From positions 1 to 64,000 of the forward strand of contig JAISEK010000089.1 in assembly GCA_031264145.1 (NCBI GenBank): DNA of 64,000 nucleotides, written 5' to 3'. Positions 1-11,653 of the stretch are shown here, piece by piece. The stretch's first letter is position 1. Each line of letters begins with the position of its first letter. The translations under genes and the position numbers were made by a program. Below the pieces are notes generated by a model, which saw only the letters and a list, made by a program, of their open reading frames with translations, was not told the origin of the DNA and did no database searches. This stretch comes from Deltaproteobacteria bacterium. GTDB lineage: Bacteria > Desulfobacterota > Desulfarculia > Adiutricales > Adiutricaceae.

Positions 1-542
1 TAAAAATGTATATATTTATATTAAGATACATTTAATAATTATTTATTTTAAATATGATTTATTTTTATGTGAATATGGTAACTATGGTCTTAAGCAGAAA
101 TTTGACGCTTTCGCCCTGGTGCTGGCTCCGCTGGCCGCTGGGCCACAGGCCGAGAGGGTGCGGTCCCGTGGTTGGCCCAAAATTGCTTGTGAACAAATTG
201 TGTCTCTATCTGCGTATAGCGTTTATGACCAAAGTAGACGAAACTATACTAAAAATGACTAATATTCCTGGCATATTCGCCCATCTGATGCCCAAGGCCG
301 GCCTTGGGCTTATTTTGACACTTCGACCCGTTCACGGTAAAATGGCTGTCACCCCGGCTGGCCGCCATTTTGGCCGGTTTTCGGACCATCATTGGCCTTT
401 TTAGTTTTTTCCTTGTCATATCAAGCGTGTTGTGCCAGAATACGGTATTCATGATATTTTCATTATTTTTTCGATGTTTGCCGGGATGTGGTTCCTTTCC
501 CGCCTCTTGCGCCCGTGACTTGGCGGGCTGGGGCAGGCCCTC
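1..542. other. AT-rich spacer with terminator-like palindromes
   Basis: No convincing gene is seen here. The first 80 bases are almost entirely A and T. A perfect 20-base palindrome at 290-309 (GCCCAAGG CCGG CCTTGGGC) is followed by TTATTTTG, which resembles a rho-independent terminator reading rightward. A second imperfect hairpin pairs 339-346 with 364-371. These may end a transcript that begins left of the window. Confidence 0.4.
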
Positions 543-1478
543 TTGAAACCCAATCACTGGCTTCGGCCGGCCTTGTGGGCCATTTTGGCCCTGTCCTGGA
601 CCCTGTCCTTACTGCCCAGGGCCCTGGCCCTGGCCCTTGGCGACCTGGGCGGCCTCCTCTTTCACGCCCTGGGCCGGCGCCGGCGGGAAATCGCCAGGGA
701 CAACATCCAGAAGGCCAAGGACAACGGGGCCCTGGACCAGGATCTGGACGTGGCCGCCACGGCCAGGAAATCGTTCGAGAATCTGGGCCGGACGGCCATC
801 GAGTCCTTCTGCCTGTTGCACCGCGGCCTGGGCTACTTCGAGGGCCGGGTGGAGATGGCCGGGGCCGCGGGCGGGATACCTGCCCTGGTGGAGGAGGCCG
901 GAAAGACGGGCCGCGGGGTGATTTTCCTGACCGCCCACGCCGGCAACTGGGAACTCTCCACCGCCGCGGTGCCGGCCAGGTTCGGCTTCAAGGTCTCGGT
1001 GGTCGGCCGCTCACAGGGCCGGCTCTCAAACGAGATTCTGGGACGAATCAGGAGCAAGGGCGGGGGGCAGTTCATCTTCAAGGACGGCGGGGCGGTGGCC
1101 ATGCTGAGGCTCCTGAGGAGCGGGGGCTTTCTGGGCACGCTCTTCGACCAGGCCGACATCGTCGGCACGGGTGCGGCAAAACTGACTTTCATGGGTAGAC
1201 CAGCTCTGACCACGTTGGGCCCGCTTAGACTGGCGGCCAAGACGGGTGCCCCGGTGGTGCCCTTCTTCTGCCGCCGCCAGGGCGATCGGCACGTAATCGA
1301 GTTCAGCCCCCACCTGACCCCGCCCCCGGGGAACGACAGGGACTGGCTCCTGGATTCGGCCCAAAAGCTGAACGACCTCCTGGCCGGCTTCATCCGCCTC
1401 CATCCGGATCAATGGATGTGGAGCCATAGGCGCTGGAAGATGCCGGACAACCACGAGGAGGGACATGGCAGTCCCTGA
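543..1478 (+). CDS. lpxL: LpxL/HtrB-family lipid A acyltransferase
   Basis: Predicted inner-membrane acyltransferase that adds a secondary acyl chain to Kdo2-lipid A or a related precursor. The 311-residue length is normal for the family. An N-terminal hydrophobic helix (residues about 8-33) is followed by the catalytic HX4E motif, seen as HAGNWE with His132 and Glu137, and by the conserved FDQAD segment near residue 200. The frame opens with TTG and no strong ribosome binding site is visible, so the exact start is uncertain. It stands 85 bases before the RACo-like gene on the same strand. LpxL and LpxM types cannot be told apart here. Its presence indicates a lipid A-containing outer membrane. 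Confidence 0.82.
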   Translation: MKPNHWLRPALWAILALSWTLSLLPRALALALGDLGGLLFHALGRRRREIARDNIQKAKDNGALDQDLDVAATARKSFENLGRTAIESFCLLHRGLGYFEGRVEMAGAAGGIPALVEEAGKTGRGVIFLTAHAGNWELSTAAVPARFGFKVSVVGRSQGRLSNEILGRIRSKGGGQFIFKDGGAVAMLRLLRSGGFLGTLFDQADIVGTGAAKLTFMGRPALTTLGPLRLAAKTGAPVVPFFCRRQGDRHVIEFSPHLTPPPGNDRDWLLDSAQKLNDLLAGFIRLHPDQWMWSHRRWKMPDNHEEGHGSP

Positions 1479-1563
1479 TGGCCTTTTGGTCGGTTGGATG
1501 ATGAATATCGGTTGTCATTATTAAGTGATAAGTTTGGAGCTTTCTCCAAAGGAGTCTTGCCAA

Positions 1564-3450
1564 ATGGAAACTTTCCCTATAACTTTTCTTCCAGATAATG
1601 TCACTATAGAAGCTGAAGTTGGCGAAACTGTTCAAGATGTCGCCAATAGAGGCAAAATACATATCAATGCCTCCTGCGGGGGCGAGGGCGTTTGCGGGCG
1701 CTGCGTCATCGAGCTGCGGGAGGGCACCGTCCAGGCCAATCCCGGCCTCTACCTGAGCGACGACGACTTCTCCAAGGGCATCAGGCTGGCCTGCCGGGCC
1801 AAGATTGACGGGCCGGCAACCCTCTTCATCCCCCTGGAGTCCAGGGCCGACTCGTCCTTCTTCAAGAAGGCGTCGCAGGCCGAGGAAATCCTGACCGTCG
1901 AGAATCCCGACCCCATGGTCCGGCAAAGCTGCCTGATACTGGAGCCGCCCAGCCCGGATGACAACCGCAGCGACCTCGATCGGGTCAGCGCCTCGCTGGC
2001 CGAGCTTGGCCTGTACGACAACGACATCGATCTCTCGGCCATGAGGACGATGCCGTCCGTCCTGAGGGAGTCGGACTTCAAGGTCACCGTCTCCATCTTC
2101 TACGAGCTGCCGCTCCACAAGCCCGAGACCCCGCCCTTTGGCCGCATAGTGGCCTTCGACGCCTCGACCAGCGACGACAACTACTACGGCCTGGCCGTGG
2201 ACGTGGGCACGACGTCCGTCTGGGTCCGCCTGGTCAACCTGGCCACCGGCGAGGTCATGCCCAGCGTGGGCGACCTCAACGGCCAGATATCCTTCGGCGA
2301 GGACGTCATCTCCCGCATAGTCTACGCCGGCCGCAAGGATGGCCTCAAGCGCCTCCAGATGAGGGTCATCGACACCATCAACCGCCTACTGGAGCGCTAC
2401 GAGGATTCCTTCCCCGGCTACAGGAAGAAGACCTTCCTTATGGCGGTGGCCGGCAACACCACCATGTCCCACCTCCTCGTTGGCCTGGAGCCCAAGAACA
2501 TCCGCCTGTCGCCCTATGTGCCCCCGGCCTCGACCTGGCCCTCCGTCAGGGCCAGCTTTCTGGGGCTAAACGTGGAGCCCCACACGGTCATGAAGGTCTT
2601 CCCCTCCGTCTCCAGCTACGTTGGCGGTGACATAGTGGCCGGCGTCCTGGCGGCCGGCCTCTTCCGGCGGCAGGAGCTGACCCTCTTCATCGACGTGGGC
2701 ACCAACGGCGAGATCGTCATCGGCAACGAGGACTGGATGACCTGCGCCGCCTGCTCGGCCGGCCCGGCCTTCGAGGGCGGCGGGGTCCGCTGCGGCATGC
2801 GGGCCGCCCCAGGGGCCATCGAGAGCTTCCTATACGAGCCGGAGAACAAGCGCCACCACCTGGGCGTCATAGGCGGCGTCAGCCCCTCGGGCATCTGCGG
2901 CTCCGGGCTCATCAACGTCGTGGCCGAGCTCTTCCGGGGCGGCGTCCTGAGCAAACAGGGCAAGTTCGTCGAGAACTCCAGCCCCCAGGTCAGGGAGGGC
3001 ACGGACGGCTTCGAGTATCTCCTGTCCCCGGCCGAGGCCAGCGCGGGCGACCACGACATCGTCATAACCGAAATAGACATCGAGAACCTCATCAGGGCCA
3101 AGGGAGCCATGTTCTCCGGCTATCAGACCCTGATCGAGTCGGTTGGCCTGGAGATGGGCGACCTGGAGAAGGTGATCATCGCCGGTGGCTTCGGGCGCTC
3201 CCTGAACATCGAGAACGCCATAACGATTGGCCTCTTGCCATTCCTGCCGGTGGACCGCTTCTCCTACATCGGCAACAGCTCCCTGACTGGGGCCACCCTG
3301 GCCGCCCTTTCGGGGACAATGTGGCGCACGGCCTTCGAGGTCAAGGAAAAGATGACCAACTTCGAGCTCAGCGACACCCCTGGCTACATGGACCGCTACA
3401 TCGCCAGCCAGTTCATCCCCCATACCGACGCGGCCCTGTTTGGCCTTTGA
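1564..3450 (+). CDS. Corrinoid-activating ferredoxin (RACo-like, DUF4445/ASKHA)
   Basis: Predicted ATP-dependent reductive activator that returns an inactive Co(II) corrinoid protein to Co(I), as RACo and RamA-type activators do in anaerobic methyl transfer. From ATG 1564 the protein has 628 residues. Residues 1-95 form a plant-type 2Fe-2S ferredoxin with Cys38, Cys44, Cys47 and Cys77. The rest is a DUF4445 ASKHA-fold ATPase with phosphate loops near residues 210 (VDVGTT) and 375 (IDVGTNGE). The ATG at 1564 is preferred over an upstream GTG at 1525 because AAAGGAG lies 9 bases before it. No corrinoid protein or methyltransferase lies beside it, so its partner is encoded elsewhere. The family is firm; the exact substrate is inference. 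Confidence 0.88.
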   Translation: METFPITFLPDNVTIEAEVGETVQDVANRGKIHINASCGGEGVCGRCVIELREGTVQANPGLYLSDDDFSKGIRLACRAKIDGPATLFIPLESRADSSFFKKASQAEEILTVENPDPMVRQSCLILEPPSPDDNRSDLDRVSASLAELGLYDNDIDLSAMRTMPSVLRESDFKVTVSIFYELPLHKPETPPFGRIVAFDASTSDDNYYGLAVDVGTTSVWVRLVNLATGEVMPSVGDLNGQISFGEDVISRIVYAGRKDGLKRLQMRVIDTINRLLERYEDSFPGYRKKTFLMAVAGNTTMSHLLVGLEPKNIRLSPYVPPASTWPSVRASFLGLNVEPHTVMKVFPSVSSYVGGDIVAGVLAAGLFRRQELTLFIDVGTNGEIVIGNEDWMTCAACSAGPAFEGGGVRCGMRAAPGAIESFLYEPENKRHHLGVIGGVSPSGICGSGLINVVAELFRGGVLSKQGKFVENSSPQVREGTDGFEYLLSPAEASAGDHDIVITEIDIENLIRAKGAMFSGYQTLIESVGLEMGDLEKVIIAGGFGRSLNIENAITIGLLPFLPVDRFSYIGNSSLTGATLAALSGTMWRTAFEVKEKMTNFELSDTPGYMDRYIASQFIPHTDAALFGL

Positions 3451-5541
<2,091 letters not shown>

Positions 5542-5640
5542 ACCAGTGCCTTTGCGAGGCATTCTCCAACCGGCCAGGACGGGGGCAGGCCTGGCCAAGG
5601 CCAACTGTCCGCCTCCCCCATGCCCCCATGTACCCGCGCG

Positions 5641-6288
5641 TCAGGCCACCCCGGCCCGGCTGCCCTCGATGGCCCTGGCCAGGGCCTGGCCCAATTCCGT
5701 GGCCCTCCCCCTGGCCGCCCGGTCTTGGGAGAAATCGTTGAACATGCCAGGGGCAATCCTGGCCCCAGGCCCGTATTTGGCCAGGACGCCGCTCCCAGGG
5801 CAGGTTTCGCCGAAACCGCAGCTGAGGCACGGGACGTTCCCCTCCAAAACCAAGGCCCCCAGGAAGCTCATCCGCAGGTAGCGGGTGAAGTAGCCCTCAA
5901 GATAGCCCGCCAGCTCCTTGGGGCCACTCCCGCCGCAGACGACCGCCGCCCCTGCCTTGCCCTGGGTCAGCATGTCCCTGTGCCTGAGGGGCCAGTTGCG
6001 CTCGATGAAGACCTTGGTCAGGGCGTTGACGGAGCCAAAGCTGGGGAAGGCCGAGAGTACCAGGCCCTGGGCCTTCTCGATCTTCTCCAGGAGAGGGTTG
6101 ACGCCATCGTCGATGACGCAGCGGTTGGAGCCGACGCAGCCCTTGCAGCCCATGCAGACACGCATGTCGATTTCGCTGAGCCTGACCAGCTCATACTCAA
6201 GGCCGGTGGCCTCCAACACCGCCTCGAGCCCCTTCTCGATGCTGCCATTCCTGATCGGGCTTCCCGAAAAAGCCATAATCTTCGCCAT
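5641..6288 (-). CDS. NAD(P)H-dependent FMN reductase / iron-sulfur flavoprotein
   Basis: Flavodoxin-like redox protein of the NADPH-dependent FMN reductase superfamily. The N-terminus has the FMN phosphate-binding loop FSGSPIRNGSIEKG. A cysteine cluster CMGCKGCVGSNRC near residues 46-58 is typical of archaeal and anaerobe iron-sulfur flavoproteins that bind FMN plus a 4Fe-4S cluster. Two more cysteine pairs occur near residues 155-165. ATG 6288 is chosen over GTG 6297 because GGGAG lies 8 bases upstream. The gene is convergent with ligA and divergent from mutT. Substrate is unknown; electron transfer or oxygen and radical defence are both possible. Confidence 0.82.
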   Translation of the reverse strand: MAKIMAFSGSPIRNGSIEKGLEAVLEATGLEYELVRLSEIDMRVCMGCKGCVGSNRCVIDDGVNPLLEKIEKAQGLVLSAFPSFGSVNALTKVFIERNWPLRHRDMLTQGKAGAAVVCGGSGPKELAGYLEGYFTRYLRMSFLGALVLEGNVPCLSCGFGETCPGSGVLAKYGPGARIAPGMFNDFSQDRAARGRATELGQALARAIEGSRAGVA

Positions 6289-6541
6289 AGTCGCCACTCC
6301 CTGGGAGGCGGCCCGCTGGCCGCCATTGATTCATGGCCCTGGGTCTGCCAGGGCAGGTCAGAGGATAGGCAATTATGGCCCAAGGCCACCAGACCAGTAA
6401 GTAGCGATTGATACAGGCATCGTTTTTTCACCCCATGCCTCCCTGGCCAAAGGGGCCTCAGGGGGCACCAGGGGCCCGGGAGGCACCATTCATCAGGAAG
6501 GCGCGGCCTGGATCAGGGCCAGCGGCGCGACGAGGGCCGGA

Positions 6542-6931
6542 ATGCTGGAAGTGGCCGCGGCCGTGATAGCCAATGACAGGGACGAATTCCTAATCTGCCA
6601 GAGGGGACCTGGCGGCAGCTGCGGGAACCTTTGGGAGTTCCCTGGCGGGAAGAGGGAACCAGGCGAAACCCTGGGGGAGTGTCTGGCCAGGGAGTGCCTT
6701 GAGGAACTGGGGGTCTACGTCAGCGTGGGGGAGGTTTTGCATGAAAACCAAGTCGGCGCCCCCGACGAGGCGATCCGCCTTTTCTTTTTTAGATGCAGGA
6801 TCCTGTCGGGCTCGCCAAAAACACTCGTCCACGGGCAAGCCAAGTGGGCAAGGCCGGCCGACATGGAGACCAAGTCCTTCTGCCCGGCCGACAGGCCGGT
6901 CGTTGAGCTGCTCAAAGCCAGGCTGACCTGA
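6542..6931 (+). CDS. mutT: MutT-like NUDIX hydrolase (8-oxo-dGTP diphosphatase)
   Basis: Small NUDIX pyrophosphohydrolase, probably hydrolysing 8-oxo-dGTP to limit mutation. The 129-residue length matches MutT. A complete Nudix box spans about residues 35-57: GGKREPGE, seven residues, then RECLEELGV, which fits GX5EX7REUXEEXGU exactly. The N-terminus (AAAVIANDRDEFLICQR) matches the MutT beta strands. It is on the plus strand, divergent from the flavoprotein gene. Other NUDIX substrates cannot be excluded from sequence alone. Confidence 0.88.
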   Translation: MLEVAAAVIANDRDEFLICQRGPGGSCGNLWEFPGGKREPGETLGECLARECLEELGVYVSVGEVLHENQVGAPDEAIRLFFFRCRILSGSPKTLVHGQAKWARPADMETKSFCPADRPVVELLKARLT

Positions 6932-7838
6932 ATTCCGGCCCTAGCTCGCTGGTCATCCACCTCGCCTGTAAACGCAAGATATCCAACCGCCCAGCCAGGC
7001 CGCCAACCAGTATGGGCTGTCGATGGCTATCCCCGCAGGCAAAGCCATCAAGCCAGAACGCCAGCCCACCTGTCGGGACGAAAAGACCAGGGGCAAGCGG
7101 CAATTGCCGTTTGCCACGGGTCCATTCGTGGTTCCCCTGGATGCTTATCTGAACATGTTTTTCCTATTTCCTGCATCCATATAAGACAAGGTACGCTACT
7201 CAGCGGCGGATGGAGCTGATTTTATTACTAAAGATATTTTGCGTCTAAAATAAAAATTGAACATGACGCAGAAATCTGCCATTGCAGAGAAAGCGGGCCG
7301 ACGTATATTGAGGAAAGAAGTGAAGAGGAAGGCTGGTCGAATCTCGGGCTGGCTCATTTTGATGGAAGATCCTGGAAATGCTGGCATCGGCATGTCATGT
7401 TCGTCTTCGTTCTCCATTAGTTTTAACAGCTGGCAAGGAGTAAATTCTCAGTTGATGTCGACCAGTTGTCTGGACAGGGGCAGATTGTTTGCCAGGAGTC
7501 GATGGGCCGTACCGGGCCATCCGGGCAAACGCAAAGTACTTGCCCGGATGGTGGTGGCCGTTCCTTGTTAAAGGTTCCAATACTGACGCAGCGACAAATC
7601 CGTTGAGTCATTAACTCGGCATTGATTGCAGATGAATTAATATTAGAAATGATAAACTAAGTTCCATCATATTTTGCTAAAAATATATTTATTAATCTTT
7701 TACGTATTTAAGGAAATAAAAATTGGAGCATCAAAAATATACCTAAACGCCGAGATGAATGCCGACCTGGGACCAGACCAAAATTATGCCCTGGCTACGC
7801 ATGCGGCGGGCCAGCCTTGGCCAAGGTCGGCCCCGTGA
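6932..7838. other. Spacer of about 900 bases, no supported gene
   Basis: No frame here shows family features. The left third is GC-rich and the stretch 7640-7750 is strongly AT-rich. It separates mutT from the 3' end of the convergent epimerase gene. One long hairpin at 7517-7551 is listed separately. Confidence 0.5.
7517..7551. repeat. Perfect 12-bp inverted repeat
   Basis: CCATCCGGGCAA at 7517-7528 pairs exactly with TTGCCCGGATGG at 7540-7551 across an 11-base loop. There is no T-run next to it and no gene within 250 bases, so it is not an obvious terminator. It could be a repeat element or part of an untranslated RNA. Confidence 0.5.
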
Positions 7839-8846
7839 TCACCGCCCAGGCTGAAGGTAGCCCTCTTTGGCCGCCTCGGCCAGCCTCTCCAGGCCTTCCG
7901 AGACGCTGACCTGGGGCTCGTAGCCCAGCAATCTCTTGGCCTTGCCCATGTCGGACCAATGTGAGGTGGACATCTGGGTCACGACGAATGAGGTCAGGGG
8001 CGGCTCGCCCGAGAGGTCCAGGGCCTGCCAAAGCCACTCGGCGATGCGGGCCACGCCCTTGCCCACGTTTATGGGAACGCGGGCCCTGGGAGGCGGGGCG
8101 TTGACGGCCATCAGGAGGCGGCCGATGAGCTGGTTCAGGTCCTCTGGCTGGCCCTGGCCAACGAAAAAGGCCTCGCCGTCGACAGGGGCGCCCTCGATAA
8201 GTTTCGACAGGGCCAGGAGATGGGCCCGGGCCACGTTGTCGATGTAGGTGGCGTCGACCATGTGCGGGCCACCGGAGAAGACGAAGAGTTTTTTCCTCCT
8301 CGCCCTGTCGGCCAGGCGGGGCAGGAGGTGTGGGTCACCTGGCCCCCAGATTAGGTGGGGCCGCAGGGCCAGGGTTTTGAAGCCTGGACAGTTGGCCATG
8401 AGGACCTCCCGCTCAGCCAGCATCTTGCTGTAGGCATAGGGGGCCCTGGGATCCAGGGTGTAGGGCCTGGCCTCGGTGACGCCTTCCAGGGAATTGCAGG
8501 AATGGACCACGCTGTAGCTGCTGGTGTGGACGAAGAAAGACAGCCCTTCCAGGCGGGCGGCCGCCAGGATGCCGGAAGTGCCCATGGCGTTGTTCTCGAT
8601 GTAGGTGGACAGAGGGCCCCACACGCCGCTCTTGGCGGCGCAGTGGACGACCCCCTGGGTGCCCCTCAGGGCCTGCCTGAGGCTCCAGTGGTCGCCCAGA
8701 TGGCCCAGGGCCACCTCGGCCCCGGCCAGTTCAGGGATGTCCTTGGGCTTCCTCAGAAGGAGCCTAACGTCGTAGCCGGCGTCCTGGAGCACCTTGGCCA
8801 CCCGGCCGCCCACGAAGCCACCGGCCCCGGTCACTAGAATGCGCAT
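7839..8846 (-). CDS. NAD(P)-dependent epimerase / 3-beta-HSD-like dehydrogenase
   Basis: Extended short-chain dehydrogenase of 335 residues. It begins with the Rossmann dinucleotide motif TGAGGFVG (residues about 6-13) and has the catalytic YSKMLAE motif (YX3K) near residue 146 with an upstream serine-rich strand (TSSYS). The overall pattern (GVVHCAAKSGVWG, RPHLIWGPGDP) resembles the 3-beta-hydroxysteroid dehydrogenase and OleD-like group that reduces 3-oxo acids or sugar derivatives. The start is supported by AGGAGG 5 bases before the ATG. An unrecognised gene lies 94 bases upstream on the same strand. Substrate is not predictable. Confidence 0.85.
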   Translation of the reverse strand: MRILVTGAGGFVGGRVAKVLQDAGYDVRLLLRKPKDIPELAGAEVALGHLGDHWSLRQALRGTQGVVHCAAKSGVWGPLSTYIENNAMGTSGILAAARLEGLSFFVHTSSYSVVHSCNSLEGVTEARPYTLDPRAPYAYSKMLAEREVLMANCPGFKTLALRPHLIWGPGDPHLLPRLADRARRKKLFVFSGGPHMVDATYIDNVARAHLLALSKLIEGAPVDGEAFFVGQGQPEDLNQLIGRLLMAVNAPPPRARVPINVGKGVARIAEWLWQALDLSGEPPLTSFVVTQMSTSHWSDMGKAKRLLGYEPQVSVSEGLERLAEAAKEGYLQPGR

Positions 8847-8940
8847 TGGCCCTCCTGGGCGGGCCCCCGGCCCGCGGCTGGGAATGGTGGGCTATGGGCC
8901 GCCATGCCGGCCAGGACATTGTGGCCGGCCTTGACCATGG

Positions 8941-9282
8941 CTACCCCTCGATGGGCAAGTTATGGTCCCAGCGGTCCAAAAGCTGCCCCGAGGCATTGAG
9001 CGTGACCAGATCAAGGGACTTTTCCCTGGCGAATCTCCTGGCGTCGAACAGATGCATGGCCTGGGCCACGTATTCTGTATCCTGCCCGCCCAGGCGCTCC
9101 GAAAAGGCCTCGGCCTCAGGCCGGTCGCCGAAGACTGGTATGTACTCGCCCTGCTCGCTCTCCAGGATGAGCATGTTGTCCCTATTGATGGTCACCGGGT
9201 AGGTCAATACCCACAGCCAGGTCCTTGCCTGGGGGTGCTCGTCCGGGGACGGTGGAACTGTTGGAAACGTCTCGTCATTCAC
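8941..9282 (-). CDS. Hypothetical protein, 113 aa
   Basis: Not firmly recognised. The frame has the GC-rich third positions of its neighbours and a soluble, mixed alpha/beta sequence without signal peptide. The central segment (LTYPVTINRDNMLILESEQG and IPVFGDRPEAEAF) faintly recalls SseB-like proteins, but this is only an impression. It lies upstream of the epimerase gene on the same strand and may share its transcript. The ATG at 9282 lacks a clear ribosome binding site. Confidence 0.6.
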   Translation of the reverse strand: MNDETFPTVPPSPDEHPQARTWLWVLTYPVTINRDNMLILESEQGEYIPVFGDRPEAEAFSERLGGQDTEYVAQAMHLFDARRFAREKSLDLVTLNASGQLLDRWDHNLPIEG

Positions 9283-9620
9283 TGGTGCACCATTTCATGG
9301 ATCTTGTGGCCTGGAATTGGTCCCAAGGAGAGAAAAAACTGGACCTTTTGGGGCATTGGGATTTCCAGGGCTGTGGCCCTGGCCGGCGCGGACGCGGGAC
9401 GGCCGGGGGGCGGTTTTTTCCTTTTCGGGCCGGTTTTGGGTTATAATCCAGTCGCTGGACGTCACCGGCGTCTGGCCGCCAAGCGCCACACCGGACGGCC
9501 AAACCCGGGCCGGAAAGAACCTAGGAGCCCTTCCCGCGGGCCTATTATACACAAATCCAGCCTCTTGTGCCTCATGGGCCAGGAGAGCCGAGGATCGCCC
9601 GACATATCCCCGGAGCCCTC

Positions 9621-11582
9621 ATGACCAGCCGCATCAAGCTCCTGCCGGAAAACCTGATAAACCGGATCGCCGCCGGCGAGGTGGTGGAAAGGCCGGCCTC
9701 CATCCTGAAGGAGCTGGTGGAGAACAGCCTTGACGCAGGGGCGACCAGGATAGAGATCGACATAGAGGGCGGTGGCAAGAAGTTGATAAGGGTCACCGAC
9801 AATGGCTGCGGCCTTAACAAGGAGGAGCTGTTCCTGTGCCTTGAGCGCCACGCCACCAGCAAGCTTACGGATGAGAGCGACCTTTTTTCCATAGCCACCC
9901 TGGGTTTTCGGGGCGAGGCCCTGCCCTCCATCGCCTCCGTGGCCAAGATGACCATAACCAGCCAGGCCGGCCAGGGAGACGGGCACAGGCTCAAGGTCGA
10001 GGGGGGACGGATAATGGACCTTGCGCCGGCCCCGACCAACCAGGGTACCGTGATCGAGGTGAGGGACCTTTTCTTCAATGTCCCGGCCAGGCGCAAGTTT
10101 CTCAAGACCGAGGCCACCGAGACGGCCCACCTTGTGGAGATGGCCCAGAAGTACGCCCTTTCCAGGCCCGGCCTGCGCCTGAGGCTCATCGACGGTGGCC
10201 GGGAGGTACTGAGCGTCGACGAGCACAACGACATGGCCGCCAGGATTCTCAAGATCCTAGGCCGGGACGTGGCCTCAAGCCTCGCGTCATTCCAGATGGA
10301 GGACGGCGATCTCAAAATCAGCGGCTACCTGGGCGCGCCCACGACGGCGGCCAGGACCAACTCCTCCCTCTTCGTCTTCGTCCTGGGCCGGCCTGTCCGC
10401 GACCGGCTGCTCAACAAGGCCGTCCTCCAGGGCTATGGCCGAACCATTGCCCCCGGCCGCTGGCCGGCCGGGCTCATTTTCATAGAGCTTGACCCGGAAA
10501 GGGTGGACGTGAACGTCCACCCGGCCAAGACCGAGGTCCGCTTCCGGGAGCCAGGCCAGGTCTTCGATTCCCTCCTGAAGGCCGTGACCAGGGCCATAGA
10601 CGTGTCCCCCATAGCCACCGCCGCTGGCCAGGCCCCGGCCCGGCCCGGCCCCTCTGGCGTGGACGACGACCTGCCCAATTATCGGTCCCTCGATCCCCCC
10701 TCGTCCCCCAACCGCCTGTTCGGGCCGGCAACTGGGCAGGCGTCCCCGAGTAACCTCGGACGCCTATTCGACGCCCCGGAGCCTCGCGGGGACGGCAAAA
10801 GATGGCAGGGACCGTACTTTTCCATGGGCCAGCCCCAAAAAGGCAAAGCCAGCGTGCCCCAGCCCCCCCTCCCCGCGCCGCCCTGGATGGCCGGCGGCCA
10901 GGCCTCGGAAGACCAAGGCCTGCCAGGCCACGAGGAGCCCCGGGCCGGCCCTCCCATGGGCGGGCCGGGACCGGCCGGGGATCTGGCGGGCATCCGTCCC
11001 CTGGCCCAGCTCCACCGGAGCTATATCCTGGCCGAAGGCCCCACAGCCCTCTACATCATAGACCAGCATGCGGCCCACGAGCGGGTCATCTTCAATTCCC
11101 TCAAAAAAACGCTCAAAATGTCCGGCCTGCCCTCCCAGGGCCTGCTCCTTACCCAGACCATGGAGTTTGGGCCCCAGGAGGCCTTGGCGGCCCAGGCCCT
11201 CGGTGAACCCCTTGCCCGTCTGGGCTTCCGACTGGAGCCCTTTGGCGGATCTTCCTGGACCCTGAGGGGCATCCCGTCCCTTTTGGACCCCCATGGGGCC
11301 AGCGAGGCCCTGGCCGAGATCCTCCAGGCGGCCAAGAGGCGGCTCAGGGACCTCGACGGGGCGGGCCTTGAGTCCGTGGTCGAGGAACTCTCCGGCTCCT
11401 GGCTCTACAGCCTGGCCTGCCGGGCGGCCATCAAGGCCGGGCAGCCCATGGAGAGGGAAGAGATGGAGAGCCTGATCGCAGCCCTGGCCGAGACCGAGGC
11501 TGGCGGCTTTTGCCCCCACGGTCGCCCCTCGACCATCGCCCTGAGCCTCAAGGAACTCCAAAAGCGTTTTGGCCGAATCTGA
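9621..11582 (+). CDS. mutL: DNA mismatch repair protein MutL
   Basis: Couples MutS mismatch recognition to strand processing. The protein has 653 residues from ATG 9621; the frame is open further upstream but the family N-terminus (IKLLPENLINRIAAGEVVERP) fixes this start. The GHKL ATPase domain carries ENSLDAGAT, DNGCGL and GFRGEAL motifs. A proline-rich linker (about 350-460) precedes the C-terminal dimerisation domain. That domain holds an endonuclease-type motif DQHAAHE (about 477-483), with SLACRAAIKAG and CPHGRP metal-site motifs. The motif's last acidic residue, normally Glu four residues after DQHAX2E, is Asn here. No mutS is in the window. Confidence 0.95.
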   Translation: MTSRIKLLPENLINRIAAGEVVERPASILKELVENSLDAGATRIEIDIEGGGKKLIRVTDNGCGLNKEELFLCLERHATSKLTDESDLFSIATLGFRGEALPSIASVAKMTITSQAGQGDGHRLKVEGGRIMDLAPAPTNQGTVIEVRDLFFNVPARRKFLKTEATETAHLVEMAQKYALSRPGLRLRLIDGGREVLSVDEHNDMAARILKILGRDVASSLASFQMEDGDLKISGYLGAPTTAARTNSSLFVFVLGRPVRDRLLNKAVLQGYGRTIAPGRWPAGLIFIELDPERVDVNVHPAKTEVRFREPGQVFDSLLKAVTRAIDVSPIATAAGQAPARPGPSGVDDDLPNYRSLDPPSSPNRLFGPATGQASPSNLGRLFDAPEPRGDGKRWQGPYFSMGQPQKGKASVPQPPLPAPPWMAGGQASEDQGLPGHEEPRAGPPMGGPGPAGDLAGIRPLAQLHRSYILAEGPTALYIIDQHAAHERVIFNSLKKTLKMSGLPSQGLLLTQTMEFGPQEALAAQALGEPLARLGFRLEPFGGSSWTLRGIPSLLDPHGASEALAEILQAAKRRLRDLDGAGLESVVEELSGSWLYSLACRAAIKAGQPMEREEMESLIAALAETEAGGFCPHGRPSTIALSLKELQKRFGRI

Positions 11583-11653
11583 AGCTGGTCGTTATCTATA
11601 AATTAAAAGCAAATTGATCATAAATAGACACCCAAGGGACTCACATACAGCCC

